From: Candidatus Sungbacteria bacterium RIFCSPLOWO2_01_FULL_47_10 | GTDB taxonomy: Bacteria > Patescibacteriota > Minisyncoccia > Sungbacterales > GWA2-42-14 | Length of the DNA stretch: 20,755 nt | Assembly: GCA_001820675.1 (NCBI GenBank) | Contig: MHQO01000050.1 | Location: 999 to 21,753, forward strand | Direction of reading: 5' to 3' | Shown here: piece by piece, positions 6,875 through 13,070 of the stretch | Layout: every line of letters begins with the position of its first letter | How positions within the stretch are numbered: position 1 is the first letter of the stretch | Notes under the pieces: model-generated | Seen by the model: only the letters and a program-made list of their open reading frames with translations | Database searches by the model: none | Told to the model about the DNA's origin: nothing | Position numbers and translations under genes: made by a program

Positions 6875-6920
6875 TGAAAGCAGGCGGCCCATTAAAGGCA
6901 TTAAGACCTGCCGAGGATTC
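6875..6920 (+). ncRNA. L10 leader (ribosomal protein autoregulatory RNA)
   Basis: GCAGG (6880-6884) pairs with CCTGC (6907-6911), enclosing GGCCCATTAAAGGCATTAAGA, followed by CGAGG. The ATTAAGA...CCTGCCGAGG pattern is what I know from bacterial L10 leaders, which bind the L10-L12 complex and repress rplJL. Position, upstream of rplJ and after a promoter, fits. A covariance-model scan would settle it. Confidence 0.65.
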
Positions 6921-6953
6921 AAAAATAATCGCTTTTTTGGTTATTTTTTGGGT
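6921..6953 (+). promoter_or_regulatory. possible attenuator hairpin in the rplJ leader
   Basis: AAAAATAATC (6921-6930) can pair with GGTTATTTTT (6939-6948) around GCTTTTTT, and more T follows. The stem is A/T-rich and weak, but it lies just after the L10-binding fold, where an L10-dependent terminator would be expected. Confidence 0.35.
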
Positions 6954-6982
6954 TTTCTGCCGGTCAAAACGGCTATTTATTT

Positions 6983-7501
6983 ATGCCACTCACAAGAGAG
7001 AAAAAAACAAAAATTGTCGAAGAACTTGCGGGGCGGTTTAAAAAACAGAAGATCGCCATCTTTACGGACTTTCGGGGGGTGAACGTAACGAAACTTACAA
7101 CCCTTCGCCGTGAAATGAAAAAGGCGGGGGCGGAATTCAAGGTCGCAAAAAAAACATTCTTGCGAATCGCCCTCAAAGCAATCGGAATAGAATACGACCC
7201 AAAGACGCTTGAGGGGGAAATCGGCGTTATTTTCGGATATGAGGACCAGATAGGGCCGGTCAAAACCGCTGCAAAATTTTCAAAAGAAAATACGACATTT
7301 ACCGTGCTTAAGGGGATTCTTGACGGAAAATTTCTTGAAGGAAGAGAAGTGCTGACGCTTGCAAAGCTTCCCGGCCGCGAGCAATTGCTCGCGCAACTGG
7401 CATGGGTTCTCAATTCGCCCATTCAGGGATTTCACACCGTTCTGCATGGAAATTTGAGAAATTTAGTTGTGGTATTAAATAAAATTAAAGAAAAAAAATA
7501 A
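6983..7501 (+). CDS. rplJ: 50S ribosomal protein L10
   Basis: 172 residues, normal length for L10. L10 is the base of the ribosomal stalk: it binds 23S rRNA through its N-terminal domain and carries L7/L12 dimers on its C-terminal helix. The N-terminus shows the family pattern (REKKTKIVEELAGRFKKQK, then FTDFRGVNVTKLTTLRREMKK and a KVAKKTFLRIAL stretch), and the C-terminus is a hydrophobic/basic helix ending in Lys. No Shine-Dalgarno sequence precedes the ATG. It follows its L10-type leader and lies 80 bases before rplL, the conserved order. The family assignment is secure. Confidence 0.96.
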   Translation: MPLTREKKTKIVEELAGRFKKQKIAIFTDFRGVNVTKLTTLRREMKKAGAEFKVAKKTFLRIALKAIGIEYDPKTLEGEIGVIFGYEDQIGPVKTAAKFSKENTTFTVLKGILDGKFLEGREVLTLAKLPGREQLLAQLAWVLNSPIQGFHTVLHGNLRNLVVVLNKIKEKK

Positions 7502-7532
7502 AAATTTATCTCTAATCCAATCGCTAATTTAA

Positions 7533-7550
7533 TTCGCGAATATTCGCGAA
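7533..7550. repeat. perfect palindrome in the rplJ-rplL gap
   Basis: TTCGCGAATATTCGCGAA is an 18-bp perfect palindrome in the gap between the two stalk genes. In RNA it would form a small hairpin near the start of rplL and could tune the excess of L12 over L10; that role is a guess. Confidence 0.6.
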
Positions 7551-7581
7551 ATGAATTCGGGTTTGATAAGTGATTAAAAAA

Positions 7582-7959
7582 ATGAAAAAACAAGAAATAC
7601 TTGAGGCAGTCGAGAAAATGACGGTTTTGGAGCTTTCTGAACTCGTCAAAGCCCTTGAAGAAAAATTCGGCGTATCGGCCGCAATGCCGATGGCCGTCGC
7701 AACTCCGGCGGCAGGAGCGAGCGAGGAAGCGGGCGCAAAAGAAGAAAAAACTTCGTTTACGGTCGAGCTGAAATCCGGCGGAGCCCAAAAAATACAGGTT
7801 ATTAAAGCGCTTCGCGAACTCACCAGTCTCGGCCTGAAAGAGGCGAAAGACCTCGTTGATGGAGCGCCGAAAGTCGTAAAAGAAGGAGTGGCAAAAGTGG
7901 AAGCTGACGAAATGAAAAAGAAACTGGAAGAAGCCGGAGCAACGGTGGAAATTAAATAA
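7582..7959 (+). CDS. rplL: 50S ribosomal protein L7/L12
   Basis: 125 residues from the ATG at 7582. L7/L12 forms the mobile ribosomal stalk that recruits and activates translation GTPases. The N-terminal dimerisation helix ([20 protein letters not shown]) leads to an Ala/Gly-rich hinge (about 33-55). The C-terminal domain has the family motif [20 protein letters not shown] and the end [17 protein letters not shown] at 7570 in frame would add four residues (MIKK); neither start has a ribosome site. Cotranscribed with rplJ and followed by a terminator. Confidence 0.96.
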   Translation: MKKQEILEAVEKMTVLELSELVKALEEKFGVSAAMPMAVATPAAGASEEAGAKEEKTSFTVELKSGGAQKIQVIKALRELTSLGLKEAKDLVDGAPKVVKEGVAKVEADEMKKKLEEAGATVEIK

Positions 7960-7987
7960 TGCAGTAGTTTTCAAACCCACATGAAAG

Positions 7988-8014
7988 GCCGCAGGCGACA
8001 CGTGCGGCTTTTTA
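7988..8014 (+). terminator. rplJL terminator
   Basis: GCCGCA (7988-7993) pairs with TGCGGC (8003-8008), followed by six T. Confidence 0.75.
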
Positions 8015-8043
8015 TTACCATGGACTTCTCAAGGTGTGTAATC

Positions 8044-8072
8044 TTGTTCCTGGCCGGAACTTTTGATACAAT
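8044..8072 (+). promoter_or_regulatory. promoter of the gene at 8091
   Basis: TTGTTC (8044-8049), a 17-bp spacer and TACAAT (8067-8072) with TGA directly before it. The start point would be near 8079, about 12 bases ahead of the ATG. Confidence 0.6.
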
Positions 8073-8090
8073 AAAAAAACTGTTGGAATC

Positions 8091-8375
8091 ATGGATAACT
8101 CGCTCGACAAATTATTTGACAATACTGCACGCGTACGGCTTTTAAAGCTGTTTTTGATGAATCCTGACGGCCAATTTACGACAGAGGAAATTCTGAAGCA
8201 AACACAACTGAAACGCGACGCCGTGCGAAAAGAACTCAGGAAGCTTGTGGCATTCGGTTTGGTGAAATCGAGGACTATTGCCATGCAGAATATAAAAGTA
8301 AAAAAACTGAAAAAGAAGCCGTCCCGAAAATCAAACAGGAAAACAAATAGGAAAAAAGTGGGGAGAAGGCCGTAA
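8091..8375 (+). CDS. winged-helix N-terminal part of a split regulator/nucleotidyltransferase gene
   Basis: 94 residues. Residues 1-62 are a winged helix-turn-helix domain: LDKLFDNTARVRLLKLFLMNP is the first helix pair, TTEEILKQTQL and RDAVRKELRKLVAFGLV the recognition part. From about residue 63 the product becomes a Lys/Arg-rich string that ends at 8375. I know proteins where this wing is joined through a basic linker to a domain like the one encoded at 8503-8886, in a different frame here. Both frames are open between 8311 and 8372, where several A-runs lie, including AAAAAA before GTGGGG near 8352. A one-base shift there would join them. Either the gene is broken, the read has an error, or the shift is programmed. 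Confidence 0.75.
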   Translation: MDNSLDKLFDNTARVRLLKLFLMNPDGQFTTEEILKQTQLKRDAVRKELRKLVAFGLVKSRTIAMQNIKVKKLKKKPSRKSNRKTNRKKVGRRP

Positions 8376-8502
8376 AGAGCCCGAAAAGGACAAAATCACA
8401 AAAAAAGAAAACGGCGGCGCGTCGCCCGGAGAGTGGTCCCAAAGAAAAAACGATCCGGAAGATAAGACCATACATCTCTTCTATTTTTTTCTTAAATGCA
8501 TT

Positions 8503-8886
8503 ATGAAAAAGCAGGTTTATTTCGCAAATAAGGATTTTACCTTTTTCCCGGAACTGCGTCAGCTCGTCTTAAAAGCGGCCCCGGCGGGAAGAACCGGAAT
8601 TCTTAAAAAACTCCGCCAAGCCGGAGAAATCAAACTTGCGATCCTTGCCGGTGTTTTCATCAATGCAGAAAATTCCCGCGTTGACATCCTTATCGTCGGC
8701 GACAAAATAAAAAAACCGAAGCTGAATAAACTCTTGGTATGGCTTGAGTCGGAAATGGGAAAAGAGCTCAATTACGTCGTCATCTCAACGGACGAATTCA
8801 AATACCGCATGGATATGTATGATAGGTTTATCCGCGACATTCTCGAATTCCCGCACGAAAAACTGATAAATAAACTGCATGTTTGA
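8503..8886 (+). CDS. nucleotidyltransferase-like C-terminal part of the split gene
   Basis: 127 residues from the ATG at 8503; the frame is open back to 8311, so the true product is probably longer and fused to the upstream winged helix. KKQVYFANKDFTFFPELRQLVLKA opens the domain. Then come a strand and turn (KLAILAGVFIN), an acidic strand (SRVDILIVGD) typical of the nucleotidyltransferase fold, and the stretch FKYRMDMYDRFIRDILEFPHEKLINKL. The classical Gly-Ser and double-Asp active site is not complete, so it may bind a nucleotide without transfer. No ribosome site precedes the ATG, which supports fusion to the upstream part. A terminator follows. Confidence 0.7.
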   Translation: MKKQVYFANKDFTFFPELRQLVLKAAPAGRTGILKKLRQAGEIKLAILAGVFINAENSRVDILIVGDKIKKPKLNKLLVWLESEMGKELNYVVISTDEFKYRMDMYDRFIRDILEFPHEKLINKLHV

Positions 8887-8892
8887 AATAAA

Positions 8893-8926
8893 ACGCCGCC
8901 GGTACAAAGCCGACGGTGTTTATTAT
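8893..8926 (+). terminator. terminator of the split gene
   Basis: ACGCCG (8893-8898) pairs with CGGTGT (8914-8919), with an inner CGG/CCG and the loop TACAAA, followed by TTTATTAT. Confidence 0.6.
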
Positions 8927-8977
8927 CATTTTCGTTTCTCTGCAATTAATTTTACCATCTCTATGGTGGCCGTTCAT

Positions 8978-9005
8978 TTGATTATTGGGCGTATCATTAT
9001 ACAAT
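8978..9005 (+). promoter_or_regulatory. rarA promoter, leaderless
   Basis: TTGATT (8978-8983), a 16-bp spacer and TACAAT (9000-9005). The expected start, six or seven bases further on, is the A of the ATG at 9012, so the mRNA would have no leader. Confidence 0.55.
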
Positions 9006-9011
9006 CAAGCC

Positions 9012-10274
9012 ATGGAAAGAGCGGGATTATTATTTCAAAAAGATGTCATGCAGATGCCGCTCGCGGAACGGATGCGGCCGAAGGACTTTGACGAATTCTT
9101 CGGCCAGGACGGCATTGTGGGCAAGGGCAGGCCCTTGCGAAACGCCACTGAGCAGGACTCATTGCAGTCAATAATCTTATGGGGCCCTCCCGGAACCGGC
9201 AAGACGACTCTTGCCCGAATCATCGCCGAAAAAACAGGCAGTATATTCATTCATTTCTCGGCGGCGACCATGGGCGTTCCGGAACTGAAACAAATCGTGA
9301 AAGAAGCGGAAGACAGACGACGTTTCAATAAAAAGCGCACCATTTTGTTTGTTGACGAAATTCATCGATTTAATAAAACACAGCAATCGGCATTTCTGCC
9401 TTCGGTTGAAGACGGGACGATTATCCTGATCGGAGCAACCACTGAAAACCCGTCATTTGAAGTTATTTCTCCCCTGCTTTCCCGTTCCTTGGTATTGGTT
9501 TTGAAATCGCTTGACGACGGCTCTTTGGAAAAAATTTTGGAGCAGGCGCTAAAGAATAAAGAGCTCGGTTTTGGAAAATATAAAATCACATTTGATAAAA
9601 AGGCAAAAGAAGTGATGATCGGCTTTGCCGACGGGGACGCGCGGGTTCTTTTAAACACCCTTGAGTTTGCGGTTCAAAATACTCCGAAAATAAAAGGGGA
9701 GATACGGCTTGATAGTAAAAAAATCCATGAGATACTCCAAAAAAAAGCCATCCGTTACGACAAAAACGGTGAAGAACACTATAATGTCATCTCGGCATTT
9801 ATAAAATCAATGCGTGATTCGGATCCGGACGGCGCCTTGTACTGGCTTAGCCGCATGATAGAAGCCGGCGAGGATGCCCGTTTTATCGCCCGCAGAATGG
9901 TCATATTCGCCTCCGAAGATATCGGCAACGCAATGCCGACGGCCCTAGTCGTGGCAAATGCCGTAGCGCACGCCGTTGAGTTCGTGGGCTTGCCTGAAGC
10001 GGCGATCAACCTGGCGCATGGCGTGACGTATCTTGCATCCGCAAAAAAATCAAACGCATCATACAAAGGACTGCTCGCCGCTACCGCTGACGTCAAAAAA
10101 CACGGCGCCCTTCCCGTACCGCTTCACCTGCGTAATGCCGTAACAAATTTAATGAAGGATCTGAATTACGGAAAGGGATACACATATGCGCATGACTACA
10201 AAAATACCAAAATTGAACAACAGCATCTTCCCGATGCGCTGAATGGTAAAAAATATTACGAACCGCCAAAATAA
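9012..10274 (+). CDS. rarA: replication-associated recombination protein RarA (MgsA), AAA+ ATPase
   Basis: 420 residues. RarA is a clamp-loader-like AAA+ ATPase that acts at stalled or gapped replication forks with single-strand-binding protein. Seen here: PLAERMRPKDFDEFFGQ near the N-terminus; Walker A GPPGTGKT (58-65); Walker B ILFVDEIHRF (111-120); sensor 1 GATTEN (141-146); the arginine-finger region LLSRS (about 154-158). The C-terminal domain contains GALYWLSRMIEAGEDARFIARR, EDIGNA and the YP/HGV pattern of the family. Length is normal. I prefer the ATG at 9012 to the TTG at 8985, which sits in the promoter spacer. No ribosome site, in line with a leaderless transcript. Confidence 0.95.
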   Translation: MERAGLLFQKDVMQMPLAERMRPKDFDEFFGQDGIVGKGRPLRNATEQDSLQSIILWGPPGTGKTTLARIIAEKTGSIFIHFSAATMGVPELKQIVKEAEDRRRFNKKRTILFVDEIHRFNKTQQSAFLPSVEDGTIILIGATTENPSFEVISPLLSRSLVLVLKSLDDGSLEKILEQALKNKELGFGKYKITFDKKAKEVMIGFADGDARVLLNTLEFAVQNTPKIKGEIRLDSKKIHEILQKKAIRYDKNGEEHYNVISAFIKSMRDSDPDGALYWLSRMIEAGEDARFIARRMVIFASEDIGNAMPTALVVANAVAHAVEFVGLPEAAINLAHGVTYLASAKKSNASYKGLLAATADVKKHGALPVPLHLRNAVTNLMKDLNYGKGYTYAHDYKNTKIEQQHLPDALNGKKYYEPPK

Positions 10275-10336
10275 GGCTGCGCGCGGTCGACTCCGCCAGC
10301 ACTTCGCTCAGGGAATAAATTCTGCCAATTTCATTT

Positions 10337-10444
10337 ATGGCTGATAAAAATTTGCAAAAAAAGCAAAACTGCGCTTTAATTAAAACAAGACTTGCTAAAA
10401 TTAATAAAGTTCAAAAAATTGTGGCATGGATCAATATTAATTGA
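10337..10444 (+). CDS. possible 35-residue basic peptide
   Basis: An ATG at 10337 opens a 35-codon frame ending in TGA at 10442-10444. The product is basic (MADKNLQKKQNC, then LIKTRLAKINKVQKIV) and ends in a small hydrophobic stretch. No ribosome site is visible. It sits between rarA and the gene at 10474, in AT-rich sequence where chance frames are common, so this is weakly supported. Confidence 0.25.
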   Translation: MADKNLQKKQNCALIKTRLAKINKVQKIVAWININ

Positions 10445-10470
10445 TTATTTCAAAATTTTTTGGCTTATAA
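10441..10470 (+). promoter_or_regulatory. possible promoter of the gene at 10474
   Basis: TTGATT (10441-10446), an 18-bp spacer and TTATAA (10465-10470). The start would fall on or next to the ATG at 10474, again suggesting little or no leader. Confidence 0.35.
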
Positions 10471-10473
10471 AAA

Positions 10474-10983
10474 ATGGTCTCACAAGAATATCAACACGAA
10501 GAAGATCAGGAGGAAAATCAAGAGAGTCTCATAAAGAAAATCACCAATGATTATTTAAAGCCGCTTGAGGGCGTCGGCGATGAAGAGGAACTGAATTTAT
10601 ATGAAACCAGCCACAACTCCGGCAGTCAAACAACTCATAAATTTAAAGTCGGAGAATGGAAGAAACAGATTAAAGATGGAATTGATAACTTATCAAAAGG
10701 CGCAGACGCACTATTTGTTCATTGGGACTCGGGAAATGGAGTAGATTTAATGTATCACGACTTTTACGGTATAGAAGTCGTAACGCCAGAAATAAGAGCG
10801 GCGGAAGAAAAGACGGCGGAAGTGGAACAAGACATAGGCGCATTGGAGAAATTAGGCGTAAAGCGGGAAGTGTTTTATGACTATGACGCATTTGGTGGAG
10901 AGGGTTTGAAGTGCACTCCTGAAGAAATTGTTCAATATGGAAAAATTATAGAAACATATTTGAATAGTAAGGACAAAAATTAG
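10474..10983 (+). CDS. unknown acidic soluble protein
   Basis: 169 residues, strongly acidic, no membrane segment and no signal peptide. The first 25 residues are rich in Glu and Gln and probably disordered. The middle (about 60-105) has a plausible folded core, with FKVGEWKKQIKDGIDNLSKGADALFVHWDSG and MYHDFYGIEVVTPEIRAAE. A helical segment (AEEKTAEVEQDIGALEKLG) and a final helix (TPEEIVQYGKIIETYLN) follow. I recognise no family. It stands alone on the plus strand, after rarA and before a palindrome and a terminator. Codon use and composition do not look foreign. Confidence 0.65.
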   Translation: MVSQEYQHEEDQEENQESLIKKITNDYLKPLEGVGDEEELNLYETSHNSGSQTTHKFKVGEWKKQIKDGIDNLSKGADALFVHWDSGNGVDLMYHDFYGIEVVTPEIRAAEEKTAEVEQDIGALEKLGVKREVFYDYDAFGGEGLKCTPEEIVQYGKIIETYLNSKDKN

Positions 10984-11070
10984 AACCCATCTCAAAAATC
11001 AATTTCTGTTGCAAAATATTTTTAACAAAACTCGTTTTCTCAAAAATTACTAATGCTTAAGGTAGTTTTA

Positions 11071-11110
11071 TCTTAACAACTATTGGCCGATCGGCCGACG
11101 ATTGTTAAGA
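11071..11110. repeat. 40-bp interrupted palindrome
   Basis: TCTTAACAA (11071-11079) and TTGTTAAGA (11102-11110) are perfect inverted arms around a second perfect palindrome, GGCCGATCGGCC (11085-11096), with five-base spacers on each side. The whole unit is symmetrical. It could be a protein-binding site or a cruciform. Confidence 0.6.
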
Positions 11111-11150
11111 CAAATTCTCAAGAACACTGGAATAGAAACTCAAGACAGCG

Positions 11151-11180
11151 GGCGAAGAAATTTTTTTCGCCTGTTTTTTA
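11151..11180 (+). terminator. terminator after the 10474 gene
   Basis: GGCGAA (11151-11156) pairs with TTCGCC (11166-11171), extended by AAA/TTT inside, and followed by TGTTTTTT. Confidence 0.65.
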
Positions 11181-11201
11181 CGGTCTGTGTTTTAACGGCT
11201 T

Positions 11202-11256
11202 AAAAAAATCGTACGGCATCTCATCCCGAGCGGGGTCGAGGGATCCGTACGATTTT
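11202..11256 (-). terminator. terminator of the M48 protease gene with REP-like loop
   Basis: AAAATCGTACGG (11205-11216) and CCGTACGATTTT (11245-11256) are perfect 12-bp arms. Leftward the stem is followed by a run of T. The loop holds a REP-like string, CCCGAGCGGGGTCGAGGG, which itself pairs. Confidence 0.75.
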
Positions 11257-11274
11257 CCGTATAATTCTTATTGC

Positions 11275-12513
11275 CTATGAAATTCTTTTCAGTGCCGCAA
11301 TGCGGTCCTTCAGCGGCGGGTGGCTGTAATTGAGGAATACATAAAACGGATGCGGCGTCAGGTTTGAAAGGTTGTCGCGGGAAAGTTTTTTCAGGCCCGA
11401 AATAAGATCCTGCGAATTTCCACCGGCATGCGCAGAAAAAGCATCCGCTTCATACTCGAACGAACGCGAAAGAATGTTTCTAAAAACCGAAAGGGCGGCT
11501 GCCGCCAGCGTATAAAGAAACGTAAAAAACACAAGCCCCGAATATACCGAAGGAGTCATGACTCCGAACGCCTTGAAAAGGGCCGGGTCATCGAGAAAAA
11601 ACGAAAATATAAAGAACATAAGACCGAGTTCAAGAATGCCCGTGGCGGTTCCAATGAGCGTATGCCTTTTTTTATAATGCCCGATTTCATGCCCCAAAAC
11701 CGCAACAAGCTCCGGAACGGTCTGGTTTGAAAGAAGGGTGTCAAATAAAGCGATGCGCTTATGCTTGCCGAATCCCGCAAAAAAGGCATTCGCTTTTGTT
11801 GAACGGCGAGAGCCGTCGATAACATAGATTCCCGCAAGGGGAAATTCCAATTTTCGAGCAAGTTCGTAAATGCGGTCCTTGAGTTCTCCATCCTCAAGCG
11901 GCGTAAACTTCAGGAAAAGAGGCATGATAATATTCGGTGATATAAATGTGAGAAAGACCGATACCGCCGAGGCAAAAAACCTCGCCCACAACCATCCCGT
12001 GTCGCCGCCCGCGCGAAAGAGGGCTAAAATGACACCCAAGACAAATCCTCCAATCACGATGGTGAGCGTTGCGGCTTTCAGACGATCGAGAATAAATGTC
12101 TTATATGTGGTTTTGTTGAATCCGAATCGCTCTTCGATTACAAACGTGTGATAAAACGAAAACGGAAGAGAAACAATCTGCATGGCGAATGTCAAAACGC
12201 CGACATACAAAAGCCCAATGACAAGATATGGCATATTCCAACTCCGAAGGATGGCATCAAGCAATCCAAAACCGCCGAAATACCAAAAGATCAGCAAAAT
12301 TCCGAGGTCAAAAGCAGAAGATACGAAACCGAACCGCGTGTTCACCGCAGTATATTCCTGCGATTTTTTATAGCGTTCGGAATCATATATGTCGGAGAGG
12401 TCCGCCGGAGGCGAAGGCAAAAGCGTTTTTAAATTCAATACGTTTGCGGCCGTGTCAAGCGCATATTTGCCGAGGAGCATGGAGAGAATTATGATGATAT
12501 AAGTCGTTTCCAT
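11275..12513 (-). CDS. M48-family (Ste24-like) membrane zinc metalloprotease
   Basis: 412 residues, the usual length for full Ste24/CAAX-protease-type enzymes with the extra N-terminal membrane domain. Zinc motif HEIGH at 275-279 and the third ligand region EYEAD at 353-357. The C-terminal family motif SHPPLKDRI is at about 397-405. Several membrane helices lie before the active site (about 3-18, 64-85, 95-118, 150-167, 178-200) and two after it (about 291-307, 325-345). Such enzymes cleave peptides at the cytoplasmic membrane; the substrate here is unknown, and a prenyl-CAAX role is unlikely in bacteria. I start at the ATG at 12513 rather than the TTG at 12543. Single-gene unit with its own promoter and terminator. 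Confidence 0.93.
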   Translation of the reverse strand: METTYIIIILSMLLGKYALDTAANVLNLKTLLPSPPADLSDIYDSERYKKSQEYTAVNTRFGFVSSAFDLGILLIFWYFGGFGLLDAILRSWNMPYLVIGLLYVGVLTFAMQIVSLPFSFYHTFVIEERFGFNKTTYKTFILDRLKAATLTIVIGGFVLGVILALFRAGGDTGWLWARFFASAVSVFLTFISPNIIMPLFLKFTPLEDGELKDRIYELARKLEFPLAGIYVIDGSRRSTKANAFFAGFGKHKRIALFDTLLSNQTVPELVAVLGHEIGHYKKRHTLIGTATGILELGLMFFIFSFFLDDPALFKAFGVMTPSVYSGLVFFTFLYTLAAAALSVFRNILSRSFEYEADAFSAHAGGNSQDLISGLKKLSRDNLSNLTPHPFYVFLNYSHPPLKDRIAALKRIS

Positions 12514-12554
12514 TTTTTTCTGCCCTGTGAGAAAGATTCTCAAAGAACACCTGC

Positions 12555-12583
12555 ATTATGACGAATTTTTCGGGAATGGTCAA
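12555..12583 (-). promoter_or_regulatory. promoter of the M48 protease gene
   Basis: Leftward: TTGACC (12583-12578), a 17-bp spacer and CATAAT (12560-12555). The start would be near 12548, about 35 bases before the ATG. Confidence 0.7.
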
Positions 12584-12627
12584 TTGATTTTCCTGTTCAT
12601 TTTTGCTATTTTGCTTATATATCATCC

Positions 12628-12699
12628 GGGCGTTTAGCTCAGTGGTAGAGCGACTCTTTGACGTAGAGTAGGCCGGGGGTTCAATCCCCTCAACGCCCA
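12628..12699 (+). tRNA. tRNA-Val (GAC)
   Basis: A complete cloverleaf of 72 bases. Acceptor GGGCGTT pairs with AACGCCC; D stem GCTC/GAGC; anticodon stem ACTCT/AGAGT around the loop TTGACGT, anticodon GAC; T stem GGGGG/CCCTC around TTCAATC (one G-T pair); discriminator A. The CCA end is not encoded. Confidence 0.93.
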
Positions 12700-12734
12700 T
12701 TTTATACAAAACGCGAATTTGACGAATGAGAGGA

Positions 12735-12766
12735 CGAAAGCAACGATATTACTTTCGCGGGTTTTT
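12735..12766 (+). terminator. weak terminator after tRNA-Val
   Basis: CGAAAG (12735-12740) pairs with CTTTCG (12752-12757) over an 11-base loop; CGGG and five T follow. Weak but in the expected place. Confidence 0.35.
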
Positions 12767-12805
12767 CGAGGAAGCCGCTGAAGGCGGCTCTCGCAGAAAT
12801 AAACC

Positions 12806-12837
12806 ATGGAACCAGGGTTCGATCCCTTGTGCGCCCA
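12806..12837 (+). pseudogene. 3'-end remnant of a tRNA gene
   Basis: CAGGG-TTCGATC-CCTTG (12813-12829) forms a normal T arm, followed by TGCGCCC and A, a complete acceptor 3' strand. The matching 5' strand (GGGCGCA) and the D and anticodon arms are not found upstream. It differs from the tRNA-Val 3' end, so it is not a simple duplicate of it. Confidence 0.6.
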
Positions 12838-12948
12838 TTTTGCGTTTTAAATAGTGAGAAACCAGGGAAGAGCGACTCTTTCGCTGTTTGGGGTTTCCAC
12901 ATGAGGTTGATCCGCCTCCGGCGGACAATCTCCCAAACACCCATATCG

Positions 12949-12980
12949 CAACAATACAACAGCATATTGTTGTATTGTTG
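12949..12980. repeat. 13-bp inverted repeat
   Basis: CAACAATACAACA (12949-12961) and TGTTGTATTGTTG (12968-12980) are perfect arms around GCATAT. A short GC-rich hairpin, TCCGCC/GGCGGA, lies about 25 bases upstream. It could end transcription or mark an old insertion. Confidence 0.55.
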
Positions 12981-13005
12981 TTTCCCGACTCCGCAAAGTA
13001 GCCGA

Positions 13006-13034
13006 TTGACATGCCGATACCGCTCTCATACAGT
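13006..13034 (+). promoter_or_regulatory. promoter of the gene at 13071
   Basis: TTGACA (13006-13011), a 17-bp spacer and TACAGT (13029-13034). It overlaps the ATG at 13011, which argues for the later start. A perfect TATAAT at 13050-13055 has no good -35. Confidence 0.6.
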
Positions 13035-13070
13035 AAGGCCAGATACTTTTATAATACAAACGGACCGAGC

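Noticed and set aside
13011..13070. Earlier ATG for the gene at 13071
   Set aside because: It overlaps the TTGACA promoter, so the transcript would not contain it.
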